Positions 32,756-44,172 of a stretch of DNA of 64,000 nucleotides are shown piece after piece (within the stretch, counting starts at the first letter, position 1; the number at the start of each line of letters is the position of its first letter). The position numbers and the translations under genes are program-made. Below the pieces are notes generated by a model. It did not search any database and had not been told where the DNA came from. It was given only the letters and a program-made list of their open reading frames with translations. This stretch comes from Cepaea nemoralis (lineage: Eukaryota; Mollusca; Gastropoda; Stylommatophora; Helicidae). The stretch is taken from positions 248,001 to 312,000 of the forward strand of contig JACEFZ010022429.1 of assembly GCA_014155875.1 (NCBI GenBank). Reading direction: 5' to 3'.

Positions 32756-32849
32756 GGGGGGGGGGGAGAACTATATATAGGCAGTAAATGACAGTTTGCC
32801 AGTTGTTTTATTTTTTCATACATCTGTATTAGCTGACCATGCTTTAAAC

Positions 32850-33205
32850 GGTGGTAGTTGAGCTCCGTGGCGAAGTATTCAAGTCATCTACCTCGCTCTG
32901 TGAAGTGGCGCTCCGTGGCGAAGTATTCAAGCCATCTGCCTCGCTCTATGAAGTGGGGCTCCGTGGCGAAGTGTTCAAGCCATCTGCCTCGCTCTATGAA
33001 GGTTGCTGGTTCGTTTTCGGACTCCCACATTCGGTTCACGCGTGTAATTTTTTGCAGAGACTCATGGGAGTCGTCGCTGAAGCTGCGGTGTTCGTGCTCT
33101 GCAATACACAGGCTTCTCTGCGAAAAGAAGTTTTAGCTACACGGGATAGAACCAGATGCAATGAAGTCGCTTTTCTTGCCTTTAACGCATCTAGCTATTT
33201 GTAAC
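32850..33205 (+). mobile_element. SINE-like element with triplicated tRNA-like head
   Basis: A 48-bp unit (CTCCGTGGCGAAGT...CATCTGCCTCGCTC) is repeated three times at 32861-33002. Then come GGTTCGTTTTCGG (B-box-like) and a body with GTCGTCGCTGAAGC and ACGGGATAGAACCAGATGCAA. The TGGCGAAG part resembles an A box. The body recurs at 41895-42115. Open frames over it arise because 48 is divisible by 3. Confidence 0.6.
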
Positions 33206-33254
33206 GCCCCATGTTCCAGGCTGTTATTCACTAATATTTTACTGTAAACTTTTA

Positions 33255-33490
33255 CTGGTCCCGATCATCATCATCATCATCATCATCATGTGCCATACCG
33301 ATAAGCGTAGGCGGTCATGTTTCGCCATCTCATGAGGTCACGAGTGTCGTGGATCATATCAGTGTTCTTGCCTCGACCATACTACGTGGCCAAGCCATCC
33401 AGGTATTTACTTCTCTGCCATCCCCTCAATCTTGCCATTTGTCACCAAGTTTTCCAATTTATTTCTTCTCATATTCCGATATGAATTGAA
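33255..33490 (-). mobile_element. LINE 3' end with (GAT)n tail
   Basis: Minus strand reads a short RT C-terminal remnant (DTRDLMRWR-like residues) and ends in ATGATGATG repeats at 33268-33290. Low-complexity tails of this kind mark LINE 3' ends. Confidence 0.5.
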
Positions 33491-33535
33491 AATACAATTA
33501 ATTTGTTCACAATGTCATTGCTTATTTCATATAAA

Positions 33536-33626
33536 CACACATAAACACACACGCGCGTGAGCGCGCGCACACAAACACACACACGCGCGCACGCACACAC
33601 ACACACACACACACACATGCGCGCGC
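33536..33626 (+). repeat. (CA)n/(CG)n microsatellite
   Basis: Alternating CA and CG dinucleotides, a potential Z-DNA-forming run. Confidence 0.9.
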
Positions 33627-33734
33627 ACAATTATAATATTAGTTTAATATCTGAAACCAGTACTTCACGTAAAGATAAATAAATAAATGATGTTTAAATA
33701 TTGGTCTTTTATTGATTATTTCATTCAATCAATC

Positions 33735-34380
33735 AGGTGCCGTCTCCACGATGAATGATGGCTGCAAGTGATCTCCAGAACTCCATGTCACTCACTCTGG
33801 TTGTACGCTCTGACAGATTGCTCTTCCTTCATCTCATGGTGCTATCTTCCCACTTGTATCGCTATCTACATCTTGCTCGCTTGCCTTCGACTTTTCCGCA
33901 AGTCAGTGTTGTAGCTGGGGATGTGGGTGTGGTGTGGGGGATATGGAAGCGATAGCTCTCCTGTGCCCTATTCTTAAAAAGTGACGTCTAGTTAATTTTT
34001 GTGATAAAAGTCATACTGGGTGCCGTTTTATATGTGTCATGGCTCCGTGTTATATGACCGCTCCCTCAAACGTTAAAACCTTGCTCCGCCGTTGTCTAGT
34101 TTACCTCAGAGACAAGATACAATCGATACATCTGGAACACTCGTCATCTCACACGGTCACCTGTCTCGAATCAGGTCTGTGTTCTTGTCCCGACCATGCC
34201 ATGCTGTCAAACCTTCCTCTTGCTCTTTTCCCACCAAGCTTGTCAGTTGTCACTAGATTGTAAAGTCCATTTCTCCTCATGTGCAAAAACATCTTGCTGC
34301 CTACGTCTAATTTCTCCAATAAATCTTCATTTTTCATGTATCTCTTGGAGAACTGTCGCATTTGATTTTCTGACATAGGT
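33735..34380 (-). mobile_element. Decayed LINE C-terminal fragments
   Basis: Minus-strand segments read EFWRSLAAIIHRGDGT near 33740-33790 and RRNGLYNLVTTDKLGGKRARG near 34200-34270. Both resemble the last coding residues of RTE-like LINEs. Frames are broken. They are probably two insertions or one rearranged copy. Confidence 0.5.
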
Positions 34381-34675
34381 TTCCTCTAATAGTTTTAGAT
34401 ATCTCATTGTCAACCAACTCTAATTAATTGCTTAGGATTAGTGGGGAAAGTTTGCTCATAATTGTCAGTAAAGATAGACTGTTAAAGCTTTTCATATTTA
34501 CAAAGTTCATCAACCTTAAATAAATAAAAATTTTATCATGTTAATATATTTTGTTATTGTGCATTATAATTTCATGTTTATATGGATGTGGTGGGTGTTA
34601 ACTTTACCGTGGACCTGAAATTGGTCAACCATATATCCGTGTATGCTATAATTAACAGATAAACATAACCATATG
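34381..34675. other. AT-rich DNA, nothing recognised
   Basis: AT-rich, with no supported feature. Confidence 0.4.
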
Positions 34676-34985
34676 AAAACTGGCAAGACCCCGGGCCCAG
34701 ACAACATCACAACAGAAATGGCCAATGTTTTAGAAGACAATGGAATTAGATCAGGTCACAAGACCGCTGAACACCATATATGATACTGGGGATATAGGCT
34801 ACCTCCTAAATTATGTAATTCTATATTTATTGCAATCCCGAAGAAATCAGGATGCCTTGGAATGTGATCAACATCGAACAATTAGTATAATGAGCAACAT
34901 CACAAAGATTTTGCTATGAATCATCATGTAAAGAATTAGGGAGAAAATACAATCCGAAATAGGAGATGAACAATGTGGAATTGAA
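34676..34985 (+). pseudogene. LINE RT palm fragment (family B type)
   Basis: Reads KTGKTPGPDNITTEM, then FIAIPKKSG, then after frameshifts a TISxMSNITKIL-like segment and IRxKIQSEIGDEQCG. These are RT domains 0-2 of an endonuclease-RT LINE. Stops and shifts throughout. It is the same family as the fragments at 20125-20425 and 60399-61423. Confidence 0.7.
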
Positions 34986-35009
34986 GAGAAGACGTTTCTG
35001 CACTTGACT

Positions 35010-35360
35010 CTGCTATAGGGTTAGCATTAGCTGCTGAAGTCGTTGGATTGTTTCCTAATTCCATTCTCCTAAGTTTCATCTCATTCTCTAACTTCTTCAT
35101 TTTGATAGCATGCTGGTGATCTTTCTCTTTATTCTCTAATCCAGCGTGTAGCTTTTTCTCTTCCTTGTCTAGTTCAGCCTGACAATCTTTCTCTTTGTTG
35201 TCTGTTTCAGCCTCTAGCCTTTACTCTTCTAATTTCAACTTTTCCTCTGAAAGTTCCTTTTCCATCCTCAGCTTTTCATGTTTTTCAAATTCCTCTGATA
35301 CATACTTCGCTAATTCTGAGCCTTGGAAACCACACAGTTTCCCAGTTTCCATTCAATTTA
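35010..35360 (-). pseudogene. Gag-like coiled-coil relic of an LTR element
   Basis: Minus strand reads KLCGFQGSELAKYVSEEFEK followed by a long Glu/Lys-rich stretch ending in KLRRMELGNN. The layout resembles the N-terminus of Gag in the element at 8425-17728 (short head, charged coiled coil, LRRMEL), but the sequence is different. A stop interrupts the coil. Likely another Ty3/gypsy family; no LTR was found. Confidence 0.5.
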
Positions 35361-35654
35361 GCTGCTTCCATCATTCTCTAAAATGTTTATCTACTCTGCG
35401 AACAGTCGTTAAGATCTGCTTAAAATTCTATTCAGAGATAGATATTCTAAAACAGAATGGATATTTCAAAACATAATAGATATTCCAAAACAGAACATGC
35501 CCTTGTTTAGTAGGCAGAAGCGTTAGCAAGCTAATCAATCAAAACAATTTACACAGTGGTTTCTAATATGCACATATATGATAATCACTCCTGGCCAACA
35601 ATAAATCAATCCTAAAATACTCTAGGAGTAGGTAATATACTGACATTTATCATA

Positions 35655-35752
35655 AACTAGCTGACCCGGCCCGGCTTCGCCCAGTCCTTGGTGGGGAGCA
35701 TCTCATTTAATTCATATAAGTAGTCATATAAGTTCCCGTTCCCGTTACCGAC

Positions 35753-35821
<69 letters not shown>

Positions 35822-36036
35822 GACCCGGCCCGGCATTGCCCAGCTCCTGGTGTGGAGCATCTCATTTAATTCATATAAGTAGTCATATAAGTTCCCGTTC
35901 CCGACTGTCTATCTGTCTGTCTATCTGTTTGTCTATCTGTCTGCCTGACCCTGCCCGGTTTCGCCCAGTCCCTGGTGGGGAGCATCTCATTTAATTCATA
36001 TAAGTAGTCATATAAGTTCCCGTTTCCGTTACCGAC

Positions 36037-36073
<37 letters not shown>

Positions 36074-36316
36074 GACCCGGCCCGGCATCGCCCAGCTCCT
36101 GGTGTGGAGCATCTCATTTAATTCATATAAGTAGTCATATAAGCTCACGTTCCCGTTCCCGACTATCTATCTGTCTGTCTGTCTGTCTGTCTGTCTGTCA
36201 GTCTGTCTATCTGTCTGTCTATCTGTCTGATCCGGCCCGGCTTCGCCCAGCCCCTGATGGGGAGCATCTCATTTAATTCATATGAGTAGTCATATAAGTT
36301 CCCGTTCCCGACTGAC

Positions 36317-36374
<58 letters not shown>

Positions 36375-36375
36375 A
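35655..36375 (+). repeat. Tandem units with (TGTC)n runs
   Basis: Five units, each with a GACCCGGCCCGGCTTCGCCCAG block and a GGGGAGCATCTCATTTAATTC block, then CATATAAGTTCCCGTTCCCG and a TGTC microsatellite of varying length. Period is roughly 110-190 bp. The first block is preceded by ACTAGCTG. Confidence 0.85.
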
Positions 36376-36439
36376 TCATTTATTGGTTGCAGTTAGAACA
36401 ACCTTAGATAAACGAAGACCAACTTGGTAATATATTAAC

Positions 36440-36645
36440 TTGGGTAAATGGAGCAGCGGCAGCAGCAGCAGAAGAAGAAGAAAAAGGAGGAGTAGGAGCT
36501 GGGAGGAGGAAGAGGGAGGAGGAGGGAGGAGGAGGAGAAAGAGAGAAGAGGAGGATGGAGGAGGGAGAGGGAGGAGGGGGAGGAGAAGAGGAAGAGGGTA
36601 GGAGGTGGAGGAGGGGAGAGGAGGAGGAGGAGGAATATAACGCAT
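36440..36645 (+). repeat. Polypurine GGA/GAA-rich block (short)
   Basis: About 200 bp of almost pure purine (GGAGGAGGA, GAAGAAG). Open frames on the other strand are Pro/Ser/Leu low-complexity artefacts. Confidence 0.9.
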
Positions 36646-37059
36646 ATGCCTGTAGATTTAATAATGGCTGAGGTTGTTCCATGTCTTCTTAGAGTTGGCG
36701 ACAGTGTAAAGAAATATAAAATCTTCAAACTTGATAGAGATAAGGTAACTATTATTTATTCATTCTTTAAGCAAAAAAAGATGAGTTACAATGTTATGCA
36801 TTATGCATTATTTTTATGAAAACTTTGAAAATGCCTTACAGATTGTATCATTATTTATTATAACTCATATGCCGGTACATAACTATGGACAAAGAGTTTA
36901 TAAATCTTTGAAAACGATGCCACAATATGACTATAAGTTATACAGAAAAGTTATGCCCCTTGAAATAACTTTTACAGAGTTAAGTCCCCTGAGATAGATG
37001 AAATTATAATGAAAAATGAAATAATTTTGGGTAAGCAGCCGATTTCATACTAAAAAAAT

Positions 37060-37195
37060 ATGACAGTGGGCTGCGCTGGAATGAAAGGAAGACGTGTAAA
37101 AAATTTCATCTCAATGGGATGGGCCGTTCGCGAGCGCATTAGGGACATATAGACAGACAGACAGACGGACGGAGATCGCCTTTTATATATAAGAT
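37060..37195 (+). mobile_element. Dispersed repeat 3' end (GACA/GACG tail)
   Basis: Contains CTGGAATGAAAGGAAGACGTG, then AATTTCATCTCAATGGGATGGGCCGTTCGCGAGC and CAGACAGACAGACGGACGGAG. A second copy with a different simple-repeat end is at 39695-39850. A widespread type of animal repeat end whose class I cannot name with certainty. Confidence 0.55.
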
Positions 37196-37379
37196 ATACC
37201 CATCCATGTTGGGTTTTCCTCTTGTCCGCTTACTCGTTAGGCCTCCCTCCATATACATCTTTTCCAGACTCTACACGCCCAAAGTATTTCATTTCCCTCA
37301 CTTTCGTTTGTCTTAATAACCACATTTCTTTGACAATGAATCCCTGTTGAACGGTTCAGTGTGTTCTCTATTTCGCCCA

Positions 37380-39345
37380 TGCAGGAGGAGGAGAGGGAGG
37401 AGGAGGGAGGAGGAGGAGAGAGTAGGAGGAGGGAGGAGGCGGAGGGAGAAGGAAGAGGGAGGAGGAAGAGGGAGAAGGAGGAGGGAGAAGGAGGAGAAGG
37501 AGGGGAGGAGGAGGAGGAAGAGGAGGAGGGGAGGAGGAGGAGGGAGGAGGAGGAATGTGAAGGGAGGAGGAGGGAGGAGGTAGAGGGAGGAGGAGGAGGG
37601 AGGCGGAGAGAGGAGGAGGGAGGAGGAGGAAGAGGGAGGAGGAGGAATGTGAAGGGAGGAGGGGGAGGAGGTAGAGGGAGGAGGAGGGAGGAGGAGGGAT
37701 TAGGAAGGAGGAGGGAGGAGTAGGGTGGAGGAGGAGGCGAGGAGGAGGGAGGAGGAAGAGGGAGGAGGAGGGAGAAGGAGGGAGGAGGAGAACGCAGGAG
37801 GAGAAGGGAGCAGGAGGAGGATAGGGAGGAGGAGGGAGAGGGAGGAGGAGGGAGGAGGAGGAGAGAGTAGGAGGAGGGAGGAGGCGGAGGGAGAAGGAAG
37901 AGGGAGGAGGAAGAGGGAGAAGGAGGAGGGAGAAGGAGGAGAAGGAAGAGGGAGGAGGAAGAGGGAGAAGGAGGAGGGAGAAGGAGGAGAAGGAGGGGAG
38001 GAGGAGGGAAGAGGAGGAGGGGAGGAGGAGGAGGGAGGAGGAGGAATGTGAAGGGAGGAGGAGGGAGGAGGTAGAGGGAGGAGGAGGAGGAGGGAGGCGG
38101 AGAGAGGAGGAGGGAGGAGGAGGAAGAGGGAGGAGGAGGAATGTGAAGGGAGGAGGGGGAGGAGGTAGAGGGAGGAGGAGGGAGGAGGAGGTAGAGGGAG
38201 GAGGAGGAGGAGGAGGAGGGAGGAGGAGGGAGGAGGAGGAGGGAGGAGGCGGAGAGGGAGGAGGAGGAAGGAGGAGGGGGAGGAGGGAGGAGGAGGGAGG
38301 AAGAAGGAGGAGGAGGGAGGAGGAGTGATGAGGAGGAGGAGGAGGAGGAGGGAGGAGGAGGATGAGGAGGAGGGAGGAGGAGGAAGAGGGAGGAGGAGGA
38401 ATGTGAAGGGAGGAGGAGGGAGGAGGTAGAGGAGGAGGAGGAGGAGGAGGAGGAGTGAGGAGGAGGAGAGGGAGGAGGAGGAAGGAGGAGGGGGAGGAGG
38501 GAGGAGGAGGGAGGAAGAAGGAGGAGGAGGGAGAAGGAGGGATGAGGAGGAGGAGGGAGGAGGAGGAAGAGGGAGGAGGAGGAATGTGAAGGGAGGAGGA
38601 GGTAGAGGGAGGAGGAGGAGGGAGGAGGAGAAGGGAGGAGGAGGGATGAGGAGGAGGGAGGAGGAGGGATGAGGAGGAGGGAGGAGGAGGAAGAGGGAGG
38701 AGGAGGAATGTGAAGGGAGGAGGAGGGAGGAGGTAGAGGGAGGAGGAGGAGGAGGAGGAGTGAGGAGGAGGAGAGGGAGGAGGAGGAAGGAGGAGGGGGA
38801 GGAGGGAGGAGGAGGAGGAGGGAGAAGAAGGAAGGAGGAGGAGGAAGGAGGGAGAGGAAGGAGGGAGAATGAGGAGGGGAGGAAGGAAAGAGAGGTGGAA
38901 GGGGAGGAGGAGGGAGGAGGAAAGAGGTAGGGGGAGGAGGAGGTAGAGGGAGGAGGAGGAGGAAGGAAAGGGAGGAGGAAGAGGAGGAGAAGGGAGGAGG
39001 AGGGTGGAGGGAGGAGGAGGAGGGAGGAGGTAGGAGGAGGAAGAGGGAAGAGGGAGAAGAAGGGAGAAGGAGGAGGGAGGATGATGAGGGAGAAGGAGGC
39101 AGGAGGAGGAGGAGGGAGGCAGGAGGAGGAGGGATGAGGAGGGAGAGGGAGGAGGAGGGAAGATGAGGGAGGAGGGGGGAGGAGGCGGAGGGAGTAGGAG
39201 GGAGGAGGATGGAGGAGGAGGGGAGAGGAAGAGGGAGAAGGAAGAGGAGAAGGAGGAGGAGGAGGGAGAGGGATGAGAGGGAGGAGGAAGAGGAGAAGGG
39301 TGGAGGGAGGAGGTAGAGGGAGGAGAAGAGAGGGGGAGAGAGTTC
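37380..39345 (+). repeat. About 2-kb GGA-rich polypurine tract
   Basis: Nearly 2 kb of G and A on the plus strand, with few pyrimidines, built of GGAGGAGGGA-type units. Longer sub-repeats such as GGAATGTGAAGGGAGGAGG and GGTAGAGGGAGGAGG recur at intervals, showing higher-order duplication. Very long open frames (up to 660 codons on the minus strand) result from stop-poor sequence and are not genes. Such tracts can form triplex or G-quadruplex structures. Confidence 0.95.
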
Positions 39346-39694
39346 GCCATTCCGAATTCATACTCGTCTAGTTCTTCCCTTCTACACGACTGTAGATAAC
39401 TTCCTTACACATAAAAAGATGAATTGTTATTGATATTGCCGTGGCATGGAGGAATATCAGCAGCAGAGTTGATCCAAAAAACCAAAGACTGAGATCTACG
39501 GAGAGCCATGAACGCCTACGCCAGCCGGCACGGCACTTGATGATGATGATTGCCGTGTGACGATTCTGTGTAGTCACGTCATTTTCTTCCCTTTCCCTAG
39601 CGTTTTGGTTCGGGGATTCTTTCATCATCATCATCATATATTTACGTACGTATTTTGGGAGGGGGAGGAGGGAGGAGGAGGAAGAAGAAAAAAA
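39346..39694. other. Mixed DNA with LINE-end-like piece
   Basis: 39430-39550 resembles a short LINE C-terminus followed by (GATGAT)n (39540-39550). Not strong enough to classify. A short GGA run at 39660-39690 echoes the adjacent tract. Confidence 0.3.
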
Positions 39695-39850
39695 AACTAT
39701 GACAGTTGACAGCTCTGGAATGAAAGGAAGGCGTGTAGAAAATTTCATCTCAATCGGATGGGCCGTTCGCGAACAAATAAAGGACATACATATTTACATA
39801 CATACATATATACATACATATTTACATACATACACTTTGTTTTATAAATA
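39695..39850 (+). mobile_element. Dispersed repeat 3' end, second copy
   Basis: Shares GGAATGAAAGGAAGGCGTG and TTTCATCTCAATCGGATGGGCCGTTCGCGA with 37060-37195 but ends in a (CATA)n repeat. Confidence 0.55.
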
Positions 39851-40416
39851 TAGATATGTAAAACTATTCCGATGTGTATCGGACGACACCCACAATTCTT
39901 CCACAGTACGTAAACCAACAACCATAATAGACCGGATGACAGACCCCAATTTGCGGCAAAGTAGATTAGGAACAGGGAGAAAGATATCCCTATTCGAAGA
40001 GGCCAACTACTATAGAAAACCTGAAATGGCTCATAAGACTCCCTAGTGGTGGAGACATGTTGTAGAGTGGGGTTCATATAGATATAAGAAAGGTTTTCCA
40101 GTAGAGGGCCAGGAGAGCCAGTAAAGTCACCACAGTCAAGAGAGGGGGAAGCTCACTCTGGATAACTTGACGCGTGTTGTCTCACTGCCACCTTCTGATC
40201 TCCTCTATATTTAATGTCAAATTATGTAACAATATTAGATTTAACATCACAAAACCTTACATCAATCAACACGGAAAGAGAAGAACACTCATTATTGTAA
40301 ATTATGACAATATATTGGGATAATAAGGGGGGGGGGGGTAGATGGGGGTGACAAATGAGAAATTACACATCTCAAAAATAATGCATGAATAAAGATATAC
40401 GTGACCACTAATTATC
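39851..40416. other. Unassigned region
   Basis: A frame across 39850-40046 has no recognised domain. A G run is at 40328-40338. Nothing else supported. Confidence 0.3.
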
Positions 40417-40424
40417 TCCTGGTA

Positions 40425-40429
<5 letters not shown>

Positions 40430-40457
<28 letters not shown>

Positions 40458-40928
40458 CTTCTTCTTCTTCTTCTTCTTCTTCTTCTTCTTCTTCTTCTTC
40501 TTCTTCTTCTTCTTTCGTTCGCTTGAAATATGTCTATAACTGCAGTGCTGTCTCTTGTATGAATTGAAATGTCTTTTTCAGTTCACACAGCGGTCCATAG
40601 AGTTTATCTTCCACTGTCGTCTCTCTAGGCCAGAAGGTTTGCCTAGATATGTTATATTTTGGGCAGTCTTGGAGTATGTGCTCTGCTGTCTGCGGCGCCA
40701 ATCCACATGTACACATGGCTGTTTCACCAATCTTGAATTTTGTATACATGTGGTTGCGTAATCTATTGTGCCCTGTTCTGAGGCGCAGAATAATGACTTG
40801 TTCTGGTCTATCCATAACGTGGTAGTCATCTTGAGCAGGTTTTGGTGGCTTTCTGACTGATTTGATCATTCTTTTCTTTGCGTGGTATGTTAGAGGCACA
40901 TCAGGCTGTTCTTCTTTGGTGGTATTCT
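40430..40928 (-). mobile_element. LINE 3' fragment with long (GAA)n tail and 13-bp TSD
   Basis: 499 bp flanked by perfect TCCTGGTATTACT at 40417-40429 and 40929-40941. On the minus strand it begins inside the ORF after RNase H, reaches a stop at 40534, has almost no 3' UTR and ends in about 27 GAA units (40430-40513). It is related to LINE A but is a separate subfamily lacking the 104-bp array. Confidence 0.88.
40534..40928 (-). pseudogene. C-terminal tail of a LINE ORF2 (family A relative)
   Basis: About 130 residues aligned with the end of the ORF at 21-1937: LRTGHNRLRNHMYTKFKIG, a C-x-C...H...C motif (MCTCGLAPQTAEHILQDC), FWPRETTVEDKLYG. No RT or RNase H remains. The open frame to 40965 includes flanking DNA beyond the TSD. 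Confidence 0.82.
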
Positions 40929-41014
40929 TCCTGGTATTACTAAAAATAGGTTCCGGTGTTCTCACAAAGGATTATCTAAATAAATATTGTTCAAACACCA
41001 CTGTTAATTTATAA

Positions 41015-41150
41015 AAAGTCCCTTTGGTCACACGGACTACTAAAGAGAAAAGTCCATTCGGTCACACAGACTACTAACATAGCAAACTCCATTGGGTCAC
41101 ACGGACTAGAAAAGTTAAAAGTTCATCAGTCACACGGACTACTAAAATTG
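41015..41150 (+). repeat. Degenerate tandem repeat of about 40 bp
   Basis: Four imperfect units of GTCACACGGACTACTAA plus AAAGTCCATT. No function evident. Nothing is supported at 41151-41440. Confidence 0.7.
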
Positions 41151-41445
41151 AAACAAGAGTAGACACTTCCATCAACAACAAAAAAGGATATTGATATTTT
41201 ATTTAGCTGGTTGTCATATGCTGAGGTTGCTGTGTAATCTGAGGAGTCACTGGGGGGTAATGGAAATTCGCACTTGAGGCAATAACAAGGCGAATCCCTT
41301 CATCTTTGATAGATGACTTTGGTCATCCTGATAACAAGATACAGCTTTCTGGTATATACCCCAGTAATCAGCCAAAATAAAGACCACCTTTCCCTGTGGA
41401 AAACATGTGCCGAACATATAGCCATACTCACAGAAACAGTGCGGG

Positions 41446-41550
<105 letters not shown>

Positions 41551-41894
41551 CAAGAAACGAAAAAAAACAGAGAGAGAAAGGGAGAAAGGGGAGAACAAGG
41601 AAGATGGAAGGTGAAGGGATGATTACTAAGGGCAGGCTAGCCCGACCTGACCATGTTGGGTCTCATCTCTCCAACATATGATGCCGCTCTTCTCCCTTTA
41701 TATTGACATAATATGTCTCCCTCACGACTGCCTTATGGAGGCGAATTATCCTCATGCTGTCAAGGCTCTGTCGTCGAGAATATCTGGTGACTATCTGCAA
41801 GGGTGATATCATTACACTGTCATGGCATTGCCTCTATTCTCCGGGATAAATGGTAGGTAACATCATATCATGTTTATAATGTAACATCACAACA

Positions 41895-42115
41895 TATCGC
41901 GTGTGTGCGAGGTAGACGGCTTGACCACTTCGCCACGGAGAAAACCTCATTCGCGGTAGTATCAATTCGATTCCGAGCTACGTCTTTCGCTTCACGGGTG
42001 CATTTTTATCGGATACTCCTTGAGGTCGTCGCTGAAGCTACGGAGTCCGAGCCATACGGGATAAAACCTTGTGCAATGAAGTAGATCCTCGCTATTTTTA
42101 AGACTTTTTTAAGCT
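41895..42115 (+). mobile_element. SINE-like copy with inverted head
   Basis: The body (GTCGTCGCTGAAGCTACGG, TACGGGATAAAACC, GCAATGAAGT) is on the plus strand as at 32850-33205. The head (CTCCGTGGCGAAGTGGTCAAGCC) is on the minus strand at 41898-41943. 42116-42790 holds nothing I recognise. Confidence 0.5.
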
Positions 42116-42789
42116 TTGAGAACCAATTACCATAGTTCTAACATATCCAACTATTTTGTCGGATGACTGGTTGTTACTGGCAGTTGTTTAATATCACGAA
42201 AAGATGATGGAGGAGAAGGAATAGGGGACTTGTGAATATGGAGCGGGGAAATACAGAAATCAAGACAGACAACAACATTCGTTTCATACGTCTATTGAGA
42301 AAAGGGCATAATGAAGACAATAATGTAATAACTTATGTGGCAGTTTGAAATGATGTAACCCAGGCTTCTAGAAAAGAAGGCAATTGCACTGATGACCTTC
42401 AACCTCAGAAACAACTTGTGCTGTAGCTTGTTGCAGACCACGGAGCTCAGCGTGCGTCAAACAATGCTACACACTAGGTTTAATTTTGTGGACTGGCTCC
42501 CAAACATGTCAGGATACCAGCCCTTGCCTCCAACTCTCCTACCCACAGCGGCCCCACACGTGCACAAATCTCATATCTTGTCGTTAAATCACCACAAGTA
42601 CGAGCTTACTACCCTGTGCGCCTTTACATCACTCCCAACGGAGTCATTACCGATCAGTGTCGGAAGCACTGTTATACACTGAACTGAACTGCTAACCAAA
42701 GGTTAATTGCCTCTTCTCCTTCGGGTGCCTGGTCTGGACTATACACCGGGGATCGCGATACTGTTATATAACATTTTGATGAGGATTGT

Positions 42790-43060
42790 GTTGCTTATGT
42801 TATTATTCTTTGCCTATCACTATAAGCTGCCCACGTACCTCTTTCTCTCTTCACCTAAATCTTCTGTGTAGTATGTTTCCATTTATTTCGTCTCTAGTCC
42901 ACCTCATCCGTTGATAAGCAAAGTAAATTTCAAGTGTCTTTTCCTGATCGTTTTTATGTGTTATCTGGCAACACCTACATATCTCAATACCTCAGCGTTT
43001 GTGTTCATTAGTTACGCCACTCAAATCGCGCTTAGAAGATCACTGAGTGTTATGCAAGGC
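42790..43060 (-). pseudogene. Possible LINE C-terminal relic
   Basis: Minus-strand frame reads NAEVLRYVGVAR, then TIRKRHLKFTLLINGxGGLE with stops, close to the EVLRxVG...RKRQLKFLGHIxRxxGLE series of animal LINEs. The plus-strand frame at 42911-43249 is therefore probably a shadow. Confidence 0.45.
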
Positions 43061-43230
43061 GCACAGGCGATCATGTTCTTCCACAGTCATCTGTATTCTT
43101 CATCACGTCGGTCTCTGATTGTCCTCCGAGCCACTCTGCAATCTGTTAAGCATATAGTCCTTCGATTTCTAATACTTTCAGTTTTCCATAAGTTACGGTG
43201 TTCTCGAGATTTTCGTTTGTTAGAAAGTGA

Positions 43231-43637
43231 ACAAAAAAGTGAGTTTTAGTTTAGTCGATCGATCAACATCACGGCACACGGGTGCAACCCATAAGTGCTC
43301 CGTTCTCCTCCTAACTCACACCTGAGTCTGGAGAAACTCAGCTCAGTGCACGAACTCCGTTGCACCGGCGAGGATCCTGAAATACTTTGGGTAGATTTTT
43401 AACTCGAAATTGTGTCCGGGCAACGCCGTTAGCTACTCTTTTCGATTTCCAACTGCCAAGGGATTTTTTACGTGCGCAACAATACACACGGGCGTCCGAT
43501 CTCACTACCCAGAGACCAGGGGACATTTTATTACTAGAAGTCCACGAGAAAAAATCCCGGTCATAAACGGGGCTTGAACCCGGGACCTCCAATACTCGAG
43601 GCGGACACCATACGTCGAGACCACGCAGCCCACGAAC
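43231..43637 (-). mobile_element. tRNA-derived SINE candidate
   Basis: Minus strand starts near 43637 with GGGCTGCGTGGTCTCGA (A-box-like) and GGTCCCGGGTTCAAGCCCCG (strong B box at about 43565-43585), then a non-tRNA body. A possible 9-bp TSD AGAAAGTGA lies at 43222-43230 and 43638-43646. No functional tRNA fold was found. Confidence 0.55.
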
Positions 43638-43682
43638 AGAAAGTGAGGATCGTCGCATCCATATATTTGTAATTATTTATCT

Positions 43683-44172
43683 TTGTGAACTTTCCCTCCT
43701 GTGGTACTTGGAGAGTGAGAAATTAAATACATGCAACTGCGGTAAAGCTGTAAAAATATAAAAAGTAAATCAACGAAAACGAGAAATGGAATTGACAGCT
43801 TTACAAGAACACAATAACAAGTGACAACATGGACGTTGTGGGAACAACCAACGTCAGCACACAGATAATATACAGCCATTTGCACGCCCATTGGGTGTTA
43901 CAGGTTTTACTTATGATAGATCAACACCATATTAGTAACATTTGAATATATGTATAAAGTTATAACAGTGTCTGTATATTGTTTGAGTGCTGAGGTTGGC
44001 TGTAGCCGCAACGTACATTTTGTCACTTGTGATTGTGTTCTAGTGAAGCTTGCCAATCCCATTTCTCGCTTTCCTTGATTTACTCATTGTATTTTTACAG
44101 CTTTAATGTGGTTCCACGCATTTAATTGCTCACTATCCAAGTACCAAAGGAGGGAAGCTCACAAATATCAAG
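43683..44172. mobile_element. Foldback (inverted-repeat) element of about 490 bp
   Basis: Left arm about 43683-43905 and right arm about 43983-44172 are inverted copies. Shared blocks are TTTCCCTCCTGTGGTACTTG versus CAAGTACCAAAGGAGGGAAG, and CATTTCTCG...GATTTACT...TTTTTACAGCTTTA. Arms are diverged. No coding region. Confidence 0.65.

Noticed and set aside
37368..39361. Open frames of 553-660 codons rich in Pro, Ser and Leu
   Set aside because: They lie wholly in the GGA-rich polypurine tract, where stop codons are rare; several overlapping frames are equally open and show only low-complexity repeats.
42911..43249. 112-codon hydrophobic frame as a membrane protein
   Set aside because: The opposite strand reads a decayed LINE C-terminus, so this frame is probably a shadow.
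43560..43640. Functional tRNA gene
   Set aside because: Good B box but no complete cloverleaf or acceptor pairing, and a SINE body follows.
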